Origin: Streptomyces sp. NBC_01471
Lineage (GTDB): Bacteria; Actinomycetota; Actinomycetes; Streptomycetales; Streptomycetaceae
DNA: 64,000 bases
Assembly: GCF_041438865.1 (NCBI RefSeq)
Contig: NZ_CP109450.1
Span: forward strand, 6,574,001-6,638,000
Reading direction: 5' to 3'
Shown here piece by piece: positions 8,297 to 15,041 of the stretch. The position numbers and the translations under genes were made by a program. A model generated the notes under the pieces. It was not told the origin of the DNA and made no database searches. It saw only the letters and a list, made by a program, of their open reading frames with translations. The stretch's first letter is position 1; every line of letters starts with the position of its first letter.

Positions 8297-10699
8297 CTAG
8301 GGCCGGAGCGTGACCGCCCGGCCCGGCCGCAGACGCACCGTCCGGTGCCAGTCCCCGGCCCGTACCTCGGTCGTCGTGCTCACCGTGGAGCGCAGCACCG
8401 CGCTGGTGACCTTCCCGGCGTGCCACTCCAGATCGACGGTGACACCGCCGCGCGCACCGACCCCCGTGATCCGGCCCGCCGCGGCCCAGGCGCCGGGCAG
8501 GGCGGGCAGCAGCTCGATCACGCCGGGCCTGGAGTAGACCAGCATCTCGATCATCGCGGTCGGGGTGCCGAAGTTCGCATCGATCTGCAGGGTGGCGCGC
8601 GACCCCAGGTCGTACATGTCGAAGAGGTTCTGCGAAGTGCCGTTGCTGGTGCCGGTGGACGGCGCCATGACCGTACGGACCAGCTGGTACGCCTTATCGG
8701 CGTCCTTCAGCCGTGCCCAGCTCGCCGCGCGCCAGGCGCACCCCCAGCCGAAGCTCGACATCCCGCGCGCCGTCAGCAGATTGCGTGCGCCGGTGACCAG
8801 TCCGGCCGGGCTGCCCTCGGGGGTGATCCGGTCGCCGGGGAAGAGGCCGATCAGGGGTGACAGATGCCGGTGTGCGGTCTCGCCCAGGTTCTTGGGGGTC
8901 ATCCACTCCTCCAGCCAGCCGGTCTCCGGGCTGACCTCCGGGAGGTACAGGCGGGACTGCAGCCCGGCGACGGTCTTCGCGTAACCGGCGTCCGTGGAGA
9001 GCAGCGCGGCCGCCGTACGGTACGAGGCGAAGAGGTCGTGGACGAGTTCCTGGGCGTAGGTGATGCCCTTGGCGTCGGTCGGCCCCTGCTCAGGTGACCA
9101 GTCGCTGTCGTCGATCAGGACCTGGCGGGACGCGCCGGTGGCCGGGTCGGTGACGGTCGTGGTGACCAGCCGCGCCTCCCAGAACTCGCAGGCGCCCTTG
9201 AGCAGCGGGTAGATCTTCTTCAGCTCGGTGCGGTCCTGGGTGTACTCGTAGTGCTGCCAGAGCGAGTTGCAGAGCCAGGCGTTCCCGGCGGGGTGCCACC
9301 ACCAGCCCATCCCGCCGTGGACGTTGGTGGAGATGGCGGTCGTCCACCCCGCGACCTTCCCGCTGGAGTTGCGGAATCCGTTGCGCGGGTCGTTGAAGCT
9401 CTTGGCGGTGGTCCGGGTCCAGGAGGGCACCTGGGCCAGGCAGTAGTCCAGGAAGGCGCCGAAGCAGTCGGAGAGCCCGGCCCGGTCGGCCAGCCAGTAG
9501 TTCATCTGGACGTTGATGTCCGTGTGGTAATCACCCATCCAGTCGGGGTCCGTGCGGTCGATCCACAGGCCCTGGAGGTTGAGCGGCACACTGTCGCGCG
9601 AGCCGCTGATCATCAGGTAGCGGCCGAACTGGAGGTAGGCGGCTTCCAGTTCCGGGTCGGAAGGCGCTCCCTGCGCGCCGAGGGCGGTGAGCCGGGACCA
9701 GGTGTCGAGCGAGCGCTGCGCGTCGGTCGACGTCCCGAGCTCGACCGTCATCCGGTTGTACAGCGGCTGGTAGTCGGCGAGATGGGCGCTGAGCAGCGCC
9801 GAGCCGCCCGCCCTCGCCGCGGCGGACAGCCGGCCGGTCGCGATGGTGTGCGGGTCCGCGCCGGGGTTCCGGTAGCCGGTCGCGGGGTCCGGCGCATAGT
9901 CCGTACCGCCGGCTATGACCACCAGCACCTCGGAGCACCCGGCGAAGGTGATGTCGGCGCCCTCGAAGGCCACGGTGCCGGTGCCGCTGGAGACACCGGC
10001 CGCCGCCGCGTACCTCAGTCCGTTGGGGAACGCGCCCGAGAACGAGGCGGTACGGGTGGCGCCGTCCGCCACGGTCGTCTCGCCGTGCCGGCCGGCGAGG
10101 GAGAGCGAGCCGGTGCAGGTGCCCCCGCCGCTCTGGGTGAGACGGATGACGACGACCTCGTCGGGGTGGCTGGCGTAGACCTCCCGGCGGTAGGTGACCC
10201 CGCCCAGCCGGTAGGTGACGGTACTCAGGCCGTTGCTGAGGTCGAGGGTGCGGCGGTAACCGGTGACGGCGGACAGTTCGTGGCCCGGGAGGTCGAGCGC
10301 CGCTTTCGCGAGCAGCGTGAAGCTGCCGAAGTCGTCGGCTCCGTAAGGGAACTGGCCGTCGCTCTGGAGGCTGTCGTTGAGACCGCCGGTCCACAGGGTG
10401 GCGTCGGTGAGGTAGAGCACGTCGTGCGCGGGGTCCCCGGTCAGCAGGGCGCCCGTGCGGCCGTTTCCGATCGGCAGCCCCTGCTGGATGATCAGGCTCT
10501 CACTCGCGGGCGCCGGGTAACGCAGCTCGGTGGCAGCCGATTCGGGCACGAGCCGGGCGACGTGGTCCCGGCCCGGTACGGCGGCCGCGGCGGTGAAGGG
10601 ACGCAGCCCACCGAGCGCGAGGCCCGCGGCGAGGGTTCCGCCCGCTGCCCCCAGAACGCTTCGACGCGACGGTGCGGGTTGTTCCGGGGCATGGGTCAT
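8297..10699 (-). CDS. Secreted GH95 family glycoside hydrolase, probable alpha-L-fucosidase
   Basis: A protein of 800 aa with a Tat signal (SRRSVLGAAGG followed by a hydrophobic stretch and an alanine-rich cleavage region). The body fits glycoside hydrolase family 95: LPIGNGRTGALLTGD near the start, then LQGLWID, YHTDINVQMNYW carrying the paired asparagines of the active site, a conserved acidic segment around SDWSPEQGPTDAKGITYAQE, and LQIDANFGTPTAM carrying the general-base aspartate region. Family members are inverting 1,2-alpha-L-fucosidases or alpha-galactosidases. A fucosidase role is favoured because its promoter region has the same operator word as the L-fuconate cluster 16 kb away. 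The product would be extracellular. Confidence 0.9.
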   Translation of the reverse strand: MTHAPEQPAPSRRSVLGAAGGTLAAGLALGGLRPFTAAAAVPGRDHVARLVPESAATELRYPAPASESLIIQQGLPIGNGRTGALLTGDPAHDVLYLTDATLWTGGLNDSLQSDGQFPYGADDFGSFTLLAKAALDLPGHELSAVTGYRRTLDLSNGLSTVTYRLGGVTYRREVYASHPDEVVVIRLTQSGGGTCTGSLSLAGRHGETTVADGATRTASFSGAFPNGLRYAAAAGVSSGTGTVAFEGADITFAGCSEVLVVIAGGTDYAPDPATGYRNPGADPHTIATGRLSAAARAGGSALLSAHLADYQPLYNRMTVELGTSTDAQRSLDTWSRLTALGAQGAPSDPELEAAYLQFGRYLMISGSRDSVPLNLQGLWIDRTDPDWMGDYHTDINVQMNYWLADRAGLSDCFGAFLDYCLAQVPSWTRTTAKSFNDPRNGFRNSSGKVAGWTTAISTNVHGGMGWWWHPAGNAWLCNSLWQHYEYTQDRTELKKIYPLLKGACEFWEARLVTTTVTDPATGASRQVLIDDSDWSPEQGPTDAKGITYAQELVHDLFASYRTAAALLSTDAGYAKTVAGLQSRLYLPEVSPETGWLEEWMTPKNLGETAHRHLSPLIGLFPGDRITPEGSPAGLVTGARNLLTARGMSSFGWGCAWRAASWARLKDADKAYQLVRTVMAPSTGTSNGTSQNLFDMYDLGSRATLQIDANFGTPTAMIEMLVYSRPGVIELLPALPGAWAAAGRITGVGARGGVTVDLEWHAGKVTSAVLRSTVSTTTEVRAGDWHRTVRLRPGRAVTLRP

Positions 10700-10828
10700 C
10701 TACCGGTCCCTTCGACGTGGTGTGCCATGACGGCACCTCAGGAAGCGACGGAAACGTACGATGTCTGATGGGGCGTGTCAACGTTCTGGGCGGCTTTCGA
10801 GCGCCCGCAAGAGGTGCGGTGGTGCAAC

Positions 10829-10845
10829 GACATCCGATGTATCGG
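10829..10845. promoter_or_regulatory. Operator-like word upstream of the GH95 gene
   Basis: The sequence gacatccgatgtatcgg contains the palindrome ACATCCGATGT (10830-10840) and lies about 130 bases upstream of the GH95 start. The first 14 bases are identical to the word upstream of the FadR-type regulator at 33239-33252, and 13 of 14 match, on the other strand, the word upstream of the fuconate dehydratase gene. This suggests control by that regulator. Confidence 0.65.
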
Positions 10846-10890
10846 CCACCGCCTCGGTCGTGTGGACCGCCCGCAGGTGCCCGTAAACGC

Positions 10891-10922
10891 GGAAGAACCC
10901 CAGCGGGAGCTGGGGTTCTTCC
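10891..10922 (-). terminator. Strong hairpin downstream of tRNA-Leu
   Basis: A perfect 14-bp stem (ggaagaaccccagc, 10891-10904, with gctggggttcttcc, 10909-10922) and a 4-base loop. Its position 24 bases beyond the 3' end of the minus-strand tRNA identifies it as the tRNA terminator. It also insulates the GH95 promoter region. Confidence 0.85.
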
Positions 10923-10945
10923 GATCTGATCTCGTGCGTCTGTGC

Positions 10946-11033
10946 TGGTGTCCGAGGGGGGACTTGAACCCCCACGCCCGATAAAGGGCACTAGCACCTC
11001 AAGCTAGCGCGTCTGCCATTCCGCCACCCGGAC
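10946..11033 (-). tRNA. tRNA-Leu(GAG)
   Basis: Read on the minus strand, the acceptor stem GTCCGGG (from 11033) pairs with CTCGGAC, the anticodon arm is CTAGC-TTGAGGT-GCTAG giving anticodon GAG, there is a long variable arm (TGCCCTTTATCGGGCG) as expected for a class II leucine tRNA, and the T arm is GGGGGTTCAAGTCCCCC. The discriminator A is at 10949 and CCA is encoded at 10946-10948. Confidence 0.97.
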
Positions 11034-11221
11034 AAGGTGTCTGTCTCGCGGCCGCAGGCCGTTCCGACGTGGAAAACCATAGCAAACATTGGGAGGTGCT
11101 CGATCACGCGCCGGAGTCTGTGAACCGTGTATGACGACCGGTCCCCGCGCTTGGGTCCGGGGGGTGGTGCGGGCGAGTATGGGAAGGGGAACCACCAGCA
11201 GCGACAGTGGGAGGAATCAGC

Positions 11222-12556
11222 GTGAGCGAGCCCAGCAGGACAGGTACCGAACGGCACGTCTCCGGCGAGGACGAGGTCGTTGACCTCTGTCGTGACCTGA
11301 TCCGGATCGACACCAGCAACTACGGCGACCACTCGGGGCCGGGTGAGCGGGCCGCCGCCGAGTACGTGGCGGAGAAGCTCGCCGAGGTCGGTCTCGAACC
11401 GCAGATCTTCGAGTCCCACCCGGGGCGCGCGTCCACGGTGGCCCGGATCGAGGGGGAGGACCGGTCCCGGCCCGCGCTCCTCATCCACGGGCACACCGAC
11501 GTCGTTCCCGCGAACGCCGATGACTGGACGCACCACCCCTTCGCCGGGGAGATCGTGGACGACTGCGTGTGGGGCCGCGGGGCGGTCGACATGAAGGACA
11601 TGGACGCGATGACCCTCGCGGTCGTGCGCGACAGGCTCCGCAGCGGCCGCAAGCCCCCGCGTGACATCGTGCTCGCCTTCCTCGCCGACGAGGAGGCCGG
11701 CGGCACGTATGGCGCGCGCCACCTCGTGGACAACCACCCGGACCTCTTCGAGGGCGTCACGGAGGCCATCGGTGAGGTCGGCGGCTTCTCGTTCACCGTC
11801 AACGAGAATCTGCGGCTGTATCTCGTGGAGACGGCGCAGAAGGGCATGCACTGGATGCGCCTCACCGTGGACGGCACCGCGGGCCACGGCTCCATGACCA
11901 ACACCGACAACGCCATCACCGAGCTCTGCGAGGCGGTGGGCCGGCTCGGGCGGCACCAGTGGCCGGTGCGGGTCACCAAGACGGTGCGGTCCTTCCTCGA
12001 CGAGCTGTCCGACGCGCTCGGCACCCCGCTGGACCCCGAGGACATGGAGGCGACCCTCGCCAAGCTCGGCGGCATCGCGAAGATGGTCGGCGCGACGCTG
12101 CGCAACTCGGCCGCGCCGACCATGCTCGGCGCCGGTTACAAGGTGAACGTCATCCCCGGACAGGCGACGGCCCACGTCGATGGCCGCTTCCTGCCCGGCT
12201 ACGAGGAGGAGTTCCTGACCGACCTCGACAAGCTCCTGGGCCCCCGGGTGAGGCGTGAGGACGTGCACGGCGACAAGGCGCTGGAGACGGGCTTCGACGG
12301 GGACCTGGTCGACGCCATGCAGGTGGCGCTGAAGGCCGAGGACCCGATCGCCCGGGCGGTGCCGTACATGCTCTCGGGCGGTACGGACGCCAAATCCTTC
12401 GACGACCTGGGGATCCGCTGCTTCGGATTCGCGCCGCTGAAGCTGCCGCCCGAGCTGGACTTCGCCGGAATGTTCCACGGAGTCGACGAGCGGGTACCGG
12501 TGGACGGCCTGAAGTTCGGTGTACGGGTGCTCGACCGCTTCCTGGACAAGTGCTGA
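11222..12556 (+). CDS. M20-family metallopeptidase/deacylase
   Basis: A protein of 444 aa from the GTG at 11222, with GGGAGGAATCAGC directly upstream. The zinc motifs of the M20 family are clear: HGHTDVVP (first metal histidine and the catalytic aspartate two residues on), the bridging aspartate in GRGAVDMKD, and the catalytic Glu and metal-binding Glu in FLADEEAGGTYG. A dimerisation domain with TVDGTAGHGSM and NVIPGQATAHVDGR follows, then the last histidine in the FHGVDERVP segment. The family includes carboxypeptidases, aminoacylases and succinyl-diaminopimelate desuccinylase-like enzymes; the exact substrate is not readable. The gene appears monocistronic. Confidence 0.9.
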   Translation: MSEPSRTGTERHVSGEDEVVDLCRDLIRIDTSNYGDHSGPGERAAAEYVAEKLAEVGLEPQIFESHPGRASTVARIEGEDRSRPALLIHGHTDVVPANADDWTHHPFAGEIVDDCVWGRGAVDMKDMDAMTLAVVRDRLRSGRKPPRDIVLAFLADEEAGGTYGARHLVDNHPDLFEGVTEAIGEVGGFSFTVNENLRLYLVETAQKGMHWMRLTVDGTAGHGSMTNTDNAITELCEAVGRLGRHQWPVRVTKTVRSFLDELSDALGTPLDPEDMEATLAKLGGIAKMVGATLRNSAAPTMLGAGYKVNVIPGQATAHVDGRFLPGYEEEFLTDLDKLLGPRVRREDVHGDKALETGFDGDLVDAMQVALKAEDPIARAVPYMLSGGTDAKSFDDLGIRCFGFAPLKLPPELDFAGMFHGVDERVPVDGLKFGVRVLDRFLDKC

Positions 12557-12654
12557 CTGGACAAGGACCAACTGGGGAAATGCCGACCGGACTCTCCAGC
12601 TAAATCGGCCGTACGTGCGCATCCAACCGGAAAGAGTGAATAGGCCGACTGTTT

Positions 12655-12682
12655 CGTAGCCCCGCCGGGTTCTCCTCGTTAC
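12655..12682 (+). promoter_or_regulatory. Sigma-BldN-like promoter of chpH
   Basis: CGTAGC (12655-12660) and CGTTAC (12677-12682) are separated by exactly 16 bases and lie 50 bases upstream of the chpH start. This closely resembles the sigma-BldN consensus as I recall it (CGTAAC, 16 bases, CGTTGA), and chaplin genes are known targets of that sigma factor. AGGAGGAACTA at 12720-12730 gives a strong ribosome site just before the ATG. Confidence 0.65.
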
Positions 12683-12731
12683 AGGTGGTGCGGTCCGCGG
12701 TCTGGACCGTTTTGCCGACTAGGAGGAACTA

Positions 12732-12965
12732 ATGATCAAGAAGGTCGTCGCTGCTGCGGCAGTCACTGGTGGTCTGGTGCTCGCGGGTGCGGGCATGGCC
12801 GTCGCCGACGCAGGCGCGCAGGGTGCCGCCGTGCACTCTCCCGGTGTGGCCTCGGGCAACGTTATTCAGGTGCCCGTGCACATCCCGGTGAACCTGTGCG
12901 GCAACACGGTCTCCGTGATCGGGCTGCTCAACCCCGCCTTCGGCAACACCTGCGTCAACAAGTGA
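12732..12965 (+). CDS. chpH: Short chaplin ChpH
   Basis: A protein of 77 aa: a signal peptide of about 26 residues (ending ...AGMAVADA) followed by one chaplin domain. The domain has the canonical HSPGVASGNVIQVPVHIPVN, then CGNTVSVIGLLNPAFGNTC with the two conserved cysteines 23 residues before the end and near it. Short chaplins are secreted, assemble into amyloid-like fibrils at the air interface and let aerial hyphae escape the aqueous milieu. Position directly upstream of a long chaplin matches the chpH-chpC pair of S. coelicolor, hence the name. It has its own promoter and terminator. Confidence 0.95.
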   Translation: MIKKVVAAAAVTGGLVLAGAGMAVADAGAQGAAVHSPGVASGNVIQVPVHIPVNLCGNTVSVIGLLNPAFGNTCVNK

Positions 12966-13000
12966 CGTTGTACCTCCGACCCGTGAGGGTCTGAGCCCCG

Positions 13001-13037
13001 CCGGCCCCGGAGCACGCACCACGCGCTCCGGGGCCGG
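13001..13037 (+). terminator. Hairpin after chpH
   Basis: A perfect 13-bp stem, ccggccccggagc (13001-13013) with gctccggggccgg (13025-13037), 35 bases beyond the chpH stop and 70 bases before chpC. It suggests that the two chaplins are separate transcription units or that chpC is read at a reduced level. Confidence 0.75.
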
Positions 13038-13107
13038 AGAGGCATTCGGCCCATGGGCAACGACGTCCGCGGGCTTTTCCGGAAGGTAGAAGGCAGGAAA
13101 CGAACCT

Positions 13108-13908
13108 ATGCGACAGGTCACGAAGAAAGGCCTGATCACCGTTGCGGCCGCGGGCGGAGTGCTCGCTCTCAGCGGTGGCTACGCGTACGCCGACTCATCA
13201 GCTGACGGGACCGCGGCCAATTCGCCCGGAGTGCTCTCCGGCAATTCGGTGCAGGCGCCGGTGCACGTGCCGGTGAATGTCTGCGGCAACACCGTCGATG
13301 TGGTCGGGCTGCTCAATCCCGCGTTCGGGAACAGGTGCGGCAACGTGTCGTCTGCCAAGCCCGGATCCGGTACGTCCCACACCGGGCACCAGGGCCAGGG
13401 CAGCGGCCACCACCGCGCCCCCGGCAACGGCAACACCGGCAGCCACAACAGCGGCTCCGGCAGCCACAGCGGCGGCGGAGCGGTGGCAGAGGGCGACACG
13501 ACTGGCTCGCCCGGCGTTCTCTCCGGCAACAGCGTGAAGCTTCCGGTCGACGTACCCGTGAATGTCTGCGGCAACAGCGTCGACGTGGTCGGTCTGCTCA
13601 ACCCGGTCTTCGGCAACGACTGCGCCAACGACGAGAGCGTCCCGCCGCCGGTCCACGTCCCGCACCACCCGGTCCACCCCGGTCAGCCGGGTCAGCCGGA
13701 GAAGCCCGGGACGCCGCGCGGCCACACGCCGAACACCCCGAAGCCCGCGGCACCGCACGCCCCGGTCACGCAGACCGTGTCGGTGCCCTCGGGCACCGAG
13801 CAGCTCGCGCACACCGGTTCCGCCCCGCTCGGGCTGATCATCCCGGCCAGCGCCGGCATGGTGCTCGGGGGGATCGTCCTGTACAGGCGGTCCCGGGCAG
13901 CGGCGTAA
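13108..13908 (+). CDS. chpC: Long, sortase-anchored chaplin ChpC
   Basis: A protein of 266 aa. The order is signal peptide (1-29), chaplin domain 1 (about 38-78, cysteines in VNVCGNTVDV and GNRCGNV), a Gly/Ser/His-rich linker (80-128), chaplin domain 2 (about 132-173), a Pro/His-rich spacer (178-222), the sorting signal LAHTG at 233-237, a membrane segment (LGLIIPASAGMVLGGIVLY) and an RRSR tail. LAxTG is the motif used by the class E sortases of Streptomyces, so the protein should be linked to peptidoglycan and act as an anchor for short chaplins. Two domains plus anchor and position next to chpH support ChpC. Confidence 0.94.
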   Translation: MRQVTKKGLITVAAAGGVLALSGGYAYADSSADGTAANSPGVLSGNSVQAPVHVPVNVCGNTVDVVGLLNPAFGNRCGNVSSAKPGSGTSHTGHQGQGSGHHRAPGNGNTGSHNSGSGSHSGGGAVAEGDTTGSPGVLSGNSVKLPVDVPVNVCGNSVDVVGLLNPVFGNDCANDESVPPPVHVPHHPVHPGQPGQPEKPGTPRGHTPNTPKPAAPHAPVTQTVSVPSGTEQLAHTGSAPLGLIIPASAGMVLGGIVLYRRSRAAA

Positions 13909-13940
13909 CGGGCCGCTGAGCCCCACGCGTACGCACGGAA

Positions 13941-13974
13941 GGGAGCGGGTCCCGCAGTCGCGGGGCCCGCTCCC
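13941..13974. terminator. Bidirectional hairpin between chpC and a convergent gene
   Basis: The stem gggagcgggtcccgc (13941-13955) pairs with gcggggcccgctccc (13960-13974) with a single G-U, around a 4-base loop. It ends three bases before the stop of the convergent DUF5703 gene and can serve both strands. Confidence 0.8.
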
Positions 13975-13977
13975 TGT

Positions 13978-14166
13978 TCACCATGTGGCGCGCACCTGGC
14001 GAATGATGCGCCGGCGCAGCCGCACTCTGCGGCTGCCGTCCCGGTGCAGACTCAGTCGGTCCAACTCCCAGTGTCCGTACTCGGCGTGGTCGGTGAGCAG
14101 GCGTGTCGCGTCCTTGCGGGAGACCCCGCGCGGTACGTACACGTCGACAAATTCGTATTCCGGCAT
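13978..14166 (-). CDS. DUF5703-like small basic protein
   Basis: A protein of 62 aa that begins MPEYEFVDVYVPRGVSRKDA and ends in a strongly basic stretch (RRVRLRRRIIRQVRATW). It matches my recollection of the DUF5703 family, small proteins conserved in Streptomyces with no assigned role. The length, an arrangement convergent with chpC and a shared terminator argue for a real gene. It is divergent from the acidic-tail gene, and their start codons are about 50 bases apart. Confidence 0.75.
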   Translation of the reverse strand: MPEYEFVDVYVPRGVSRKDATRLLTDHAEYGHWELDRLSLHRDGSRRVRLRRRIIRQVRATW

Positions 14167-14213
14167 CGCATCTATTGTGCGGGCAGAGGCCCGGTACGGA
14201 TAGCGTCTGCCCT

Positions 14214-14954
14214 ATGTCTGATGCTGCGCAGCCCACGGCTGCCGAGGTACGCGCCGCCGCCGAGGCGGTCAAAGCCGCGCTGGACCGTCACCTCGACGCG
14301 GTCGAAGCCCGTACGGGAGAGGACGACCCGGCCGTCTACAGCGCGTTCAACGCGCTCGCGGCGGCCGCCGAGGCGTACGACGAGAGGCTCTACGACCGGT
14401 ACGACGAGGTCACCCCCTTCGAGATTCCCGCTGCGGACGACGCACTTCCGCCGTACGCGGGCCCCGACGACCCGCACGCGCTCACGGTGCTCATCCGCCG
14501 TGACTACGCGGTGGCCCAGCCGCAGCGGCTGCTCGGGCAGGCACAGCGCATCGTCGACCTCGACCCGGAGGCGGACGGCGGGCCCGGCGCGGGGGCTGTC
14601 GTGGGCAACAGCGTGCACGCCGCGCTGGGGGTGCTGTTCGGCGAGTACGAACCGGACGAGGTCGCCTCGCGGCACAAGGAGTTCGGCCTGGAGGAGGGCG
14701 ACTCCACGCTCTGGGTCTCGGCGGCCGACGACCTGCCGGAACCGGGGGAGTGGCTGAGTGCGCCCTTCGACCAGGCGGACCCGCAGCAGATCGTGTGCCG
14801 GTTCGACGTCAGTTCGGTCTTCGACGACGACGAACTGCTCGATGACGATGAAGATGACGATGACGGGGCCGCGGACCATGACGACGAGGATGACGAGGAC
14901 GATGCCGCAGGCGCATCCGCCGCGCACGGGGACCCGGAGGACGAGAGGGTCTGA
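14214..14954 (+). CDS. Conserved hypothetical protein with acidic C-terminal tail
   Basis: A protein of 246 aa from the ATG at 14214. The first half is helical and alanine-rich (AAQPTAAEVRAAAEAVKAAL) and the middle has YDERLYDRYDEVTPFEIPAA. The last 50 residues are almost continuous Asp/Glu, a low-complexity tail. I recognise no enzyme motif. It may be the conserved Streptomyces protein that sits beside the RecD-like gene in this region; function unknown. It ends before a strong hairpin shared with the convergent RecD-like gene. Confidence 0.75.
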   Translation: MSDAAQPTAAEVRAAAEAVKAALDRHLDAVEARTGEDDPAVYSAFNALAAAAEAYDERLYDRYDEVTPFEIPAADDALPPYAGPDDPHALTVLIRRDYAVAQPQRLLGQAQRIVDLDPEADGGPGAGAVVGNSVHAALGVLFGEYEPDEVASRHKEFGLEEGDSTLWVSAADDLPEPGEWLSAPFDQADPQQIVCRFDVSSVFDDDELLDDDEDDDDGAADHDDEDDEDDAAGASAAHGDPEDERV

Positions 14955-14984
14955 TCCGGGCGTGTGACGTCCGGTGTCCGGTGC

Positions 14985-15019
14985 GGCGGCGGGCCGGGGC
15001 TCCTGCCCCGGCCGCCGCC
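14985..15019. terminator. Bidirectional GC-rich hairpin
   Basis: ggcggcgggccgggg (14985-14999) pairs with ccccggccgccgcc (15006-15019) with one bulged base, around a 6-base loop, between the convergent acidic-tail gene and the RecD2-like gene. Confidence 0.75.
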
Positions 15020-15041
15020 CGTACGAGCGCCCAGGGTCGCC

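Noticed and set aside
9251..10768. A 505-codon open frame antisense to the GH95 gene
   Set aside because: The minus strand encodes a Tat-signal GH95 protein; the plus frame has no domain and runs through the GH95 promoter.
10946..11033. tRNA-Leu as an integration site for a mobile element
   Set aside because: No duplicated 3' tRNA segment, integrase or excisionase gene is present on either side in the window.
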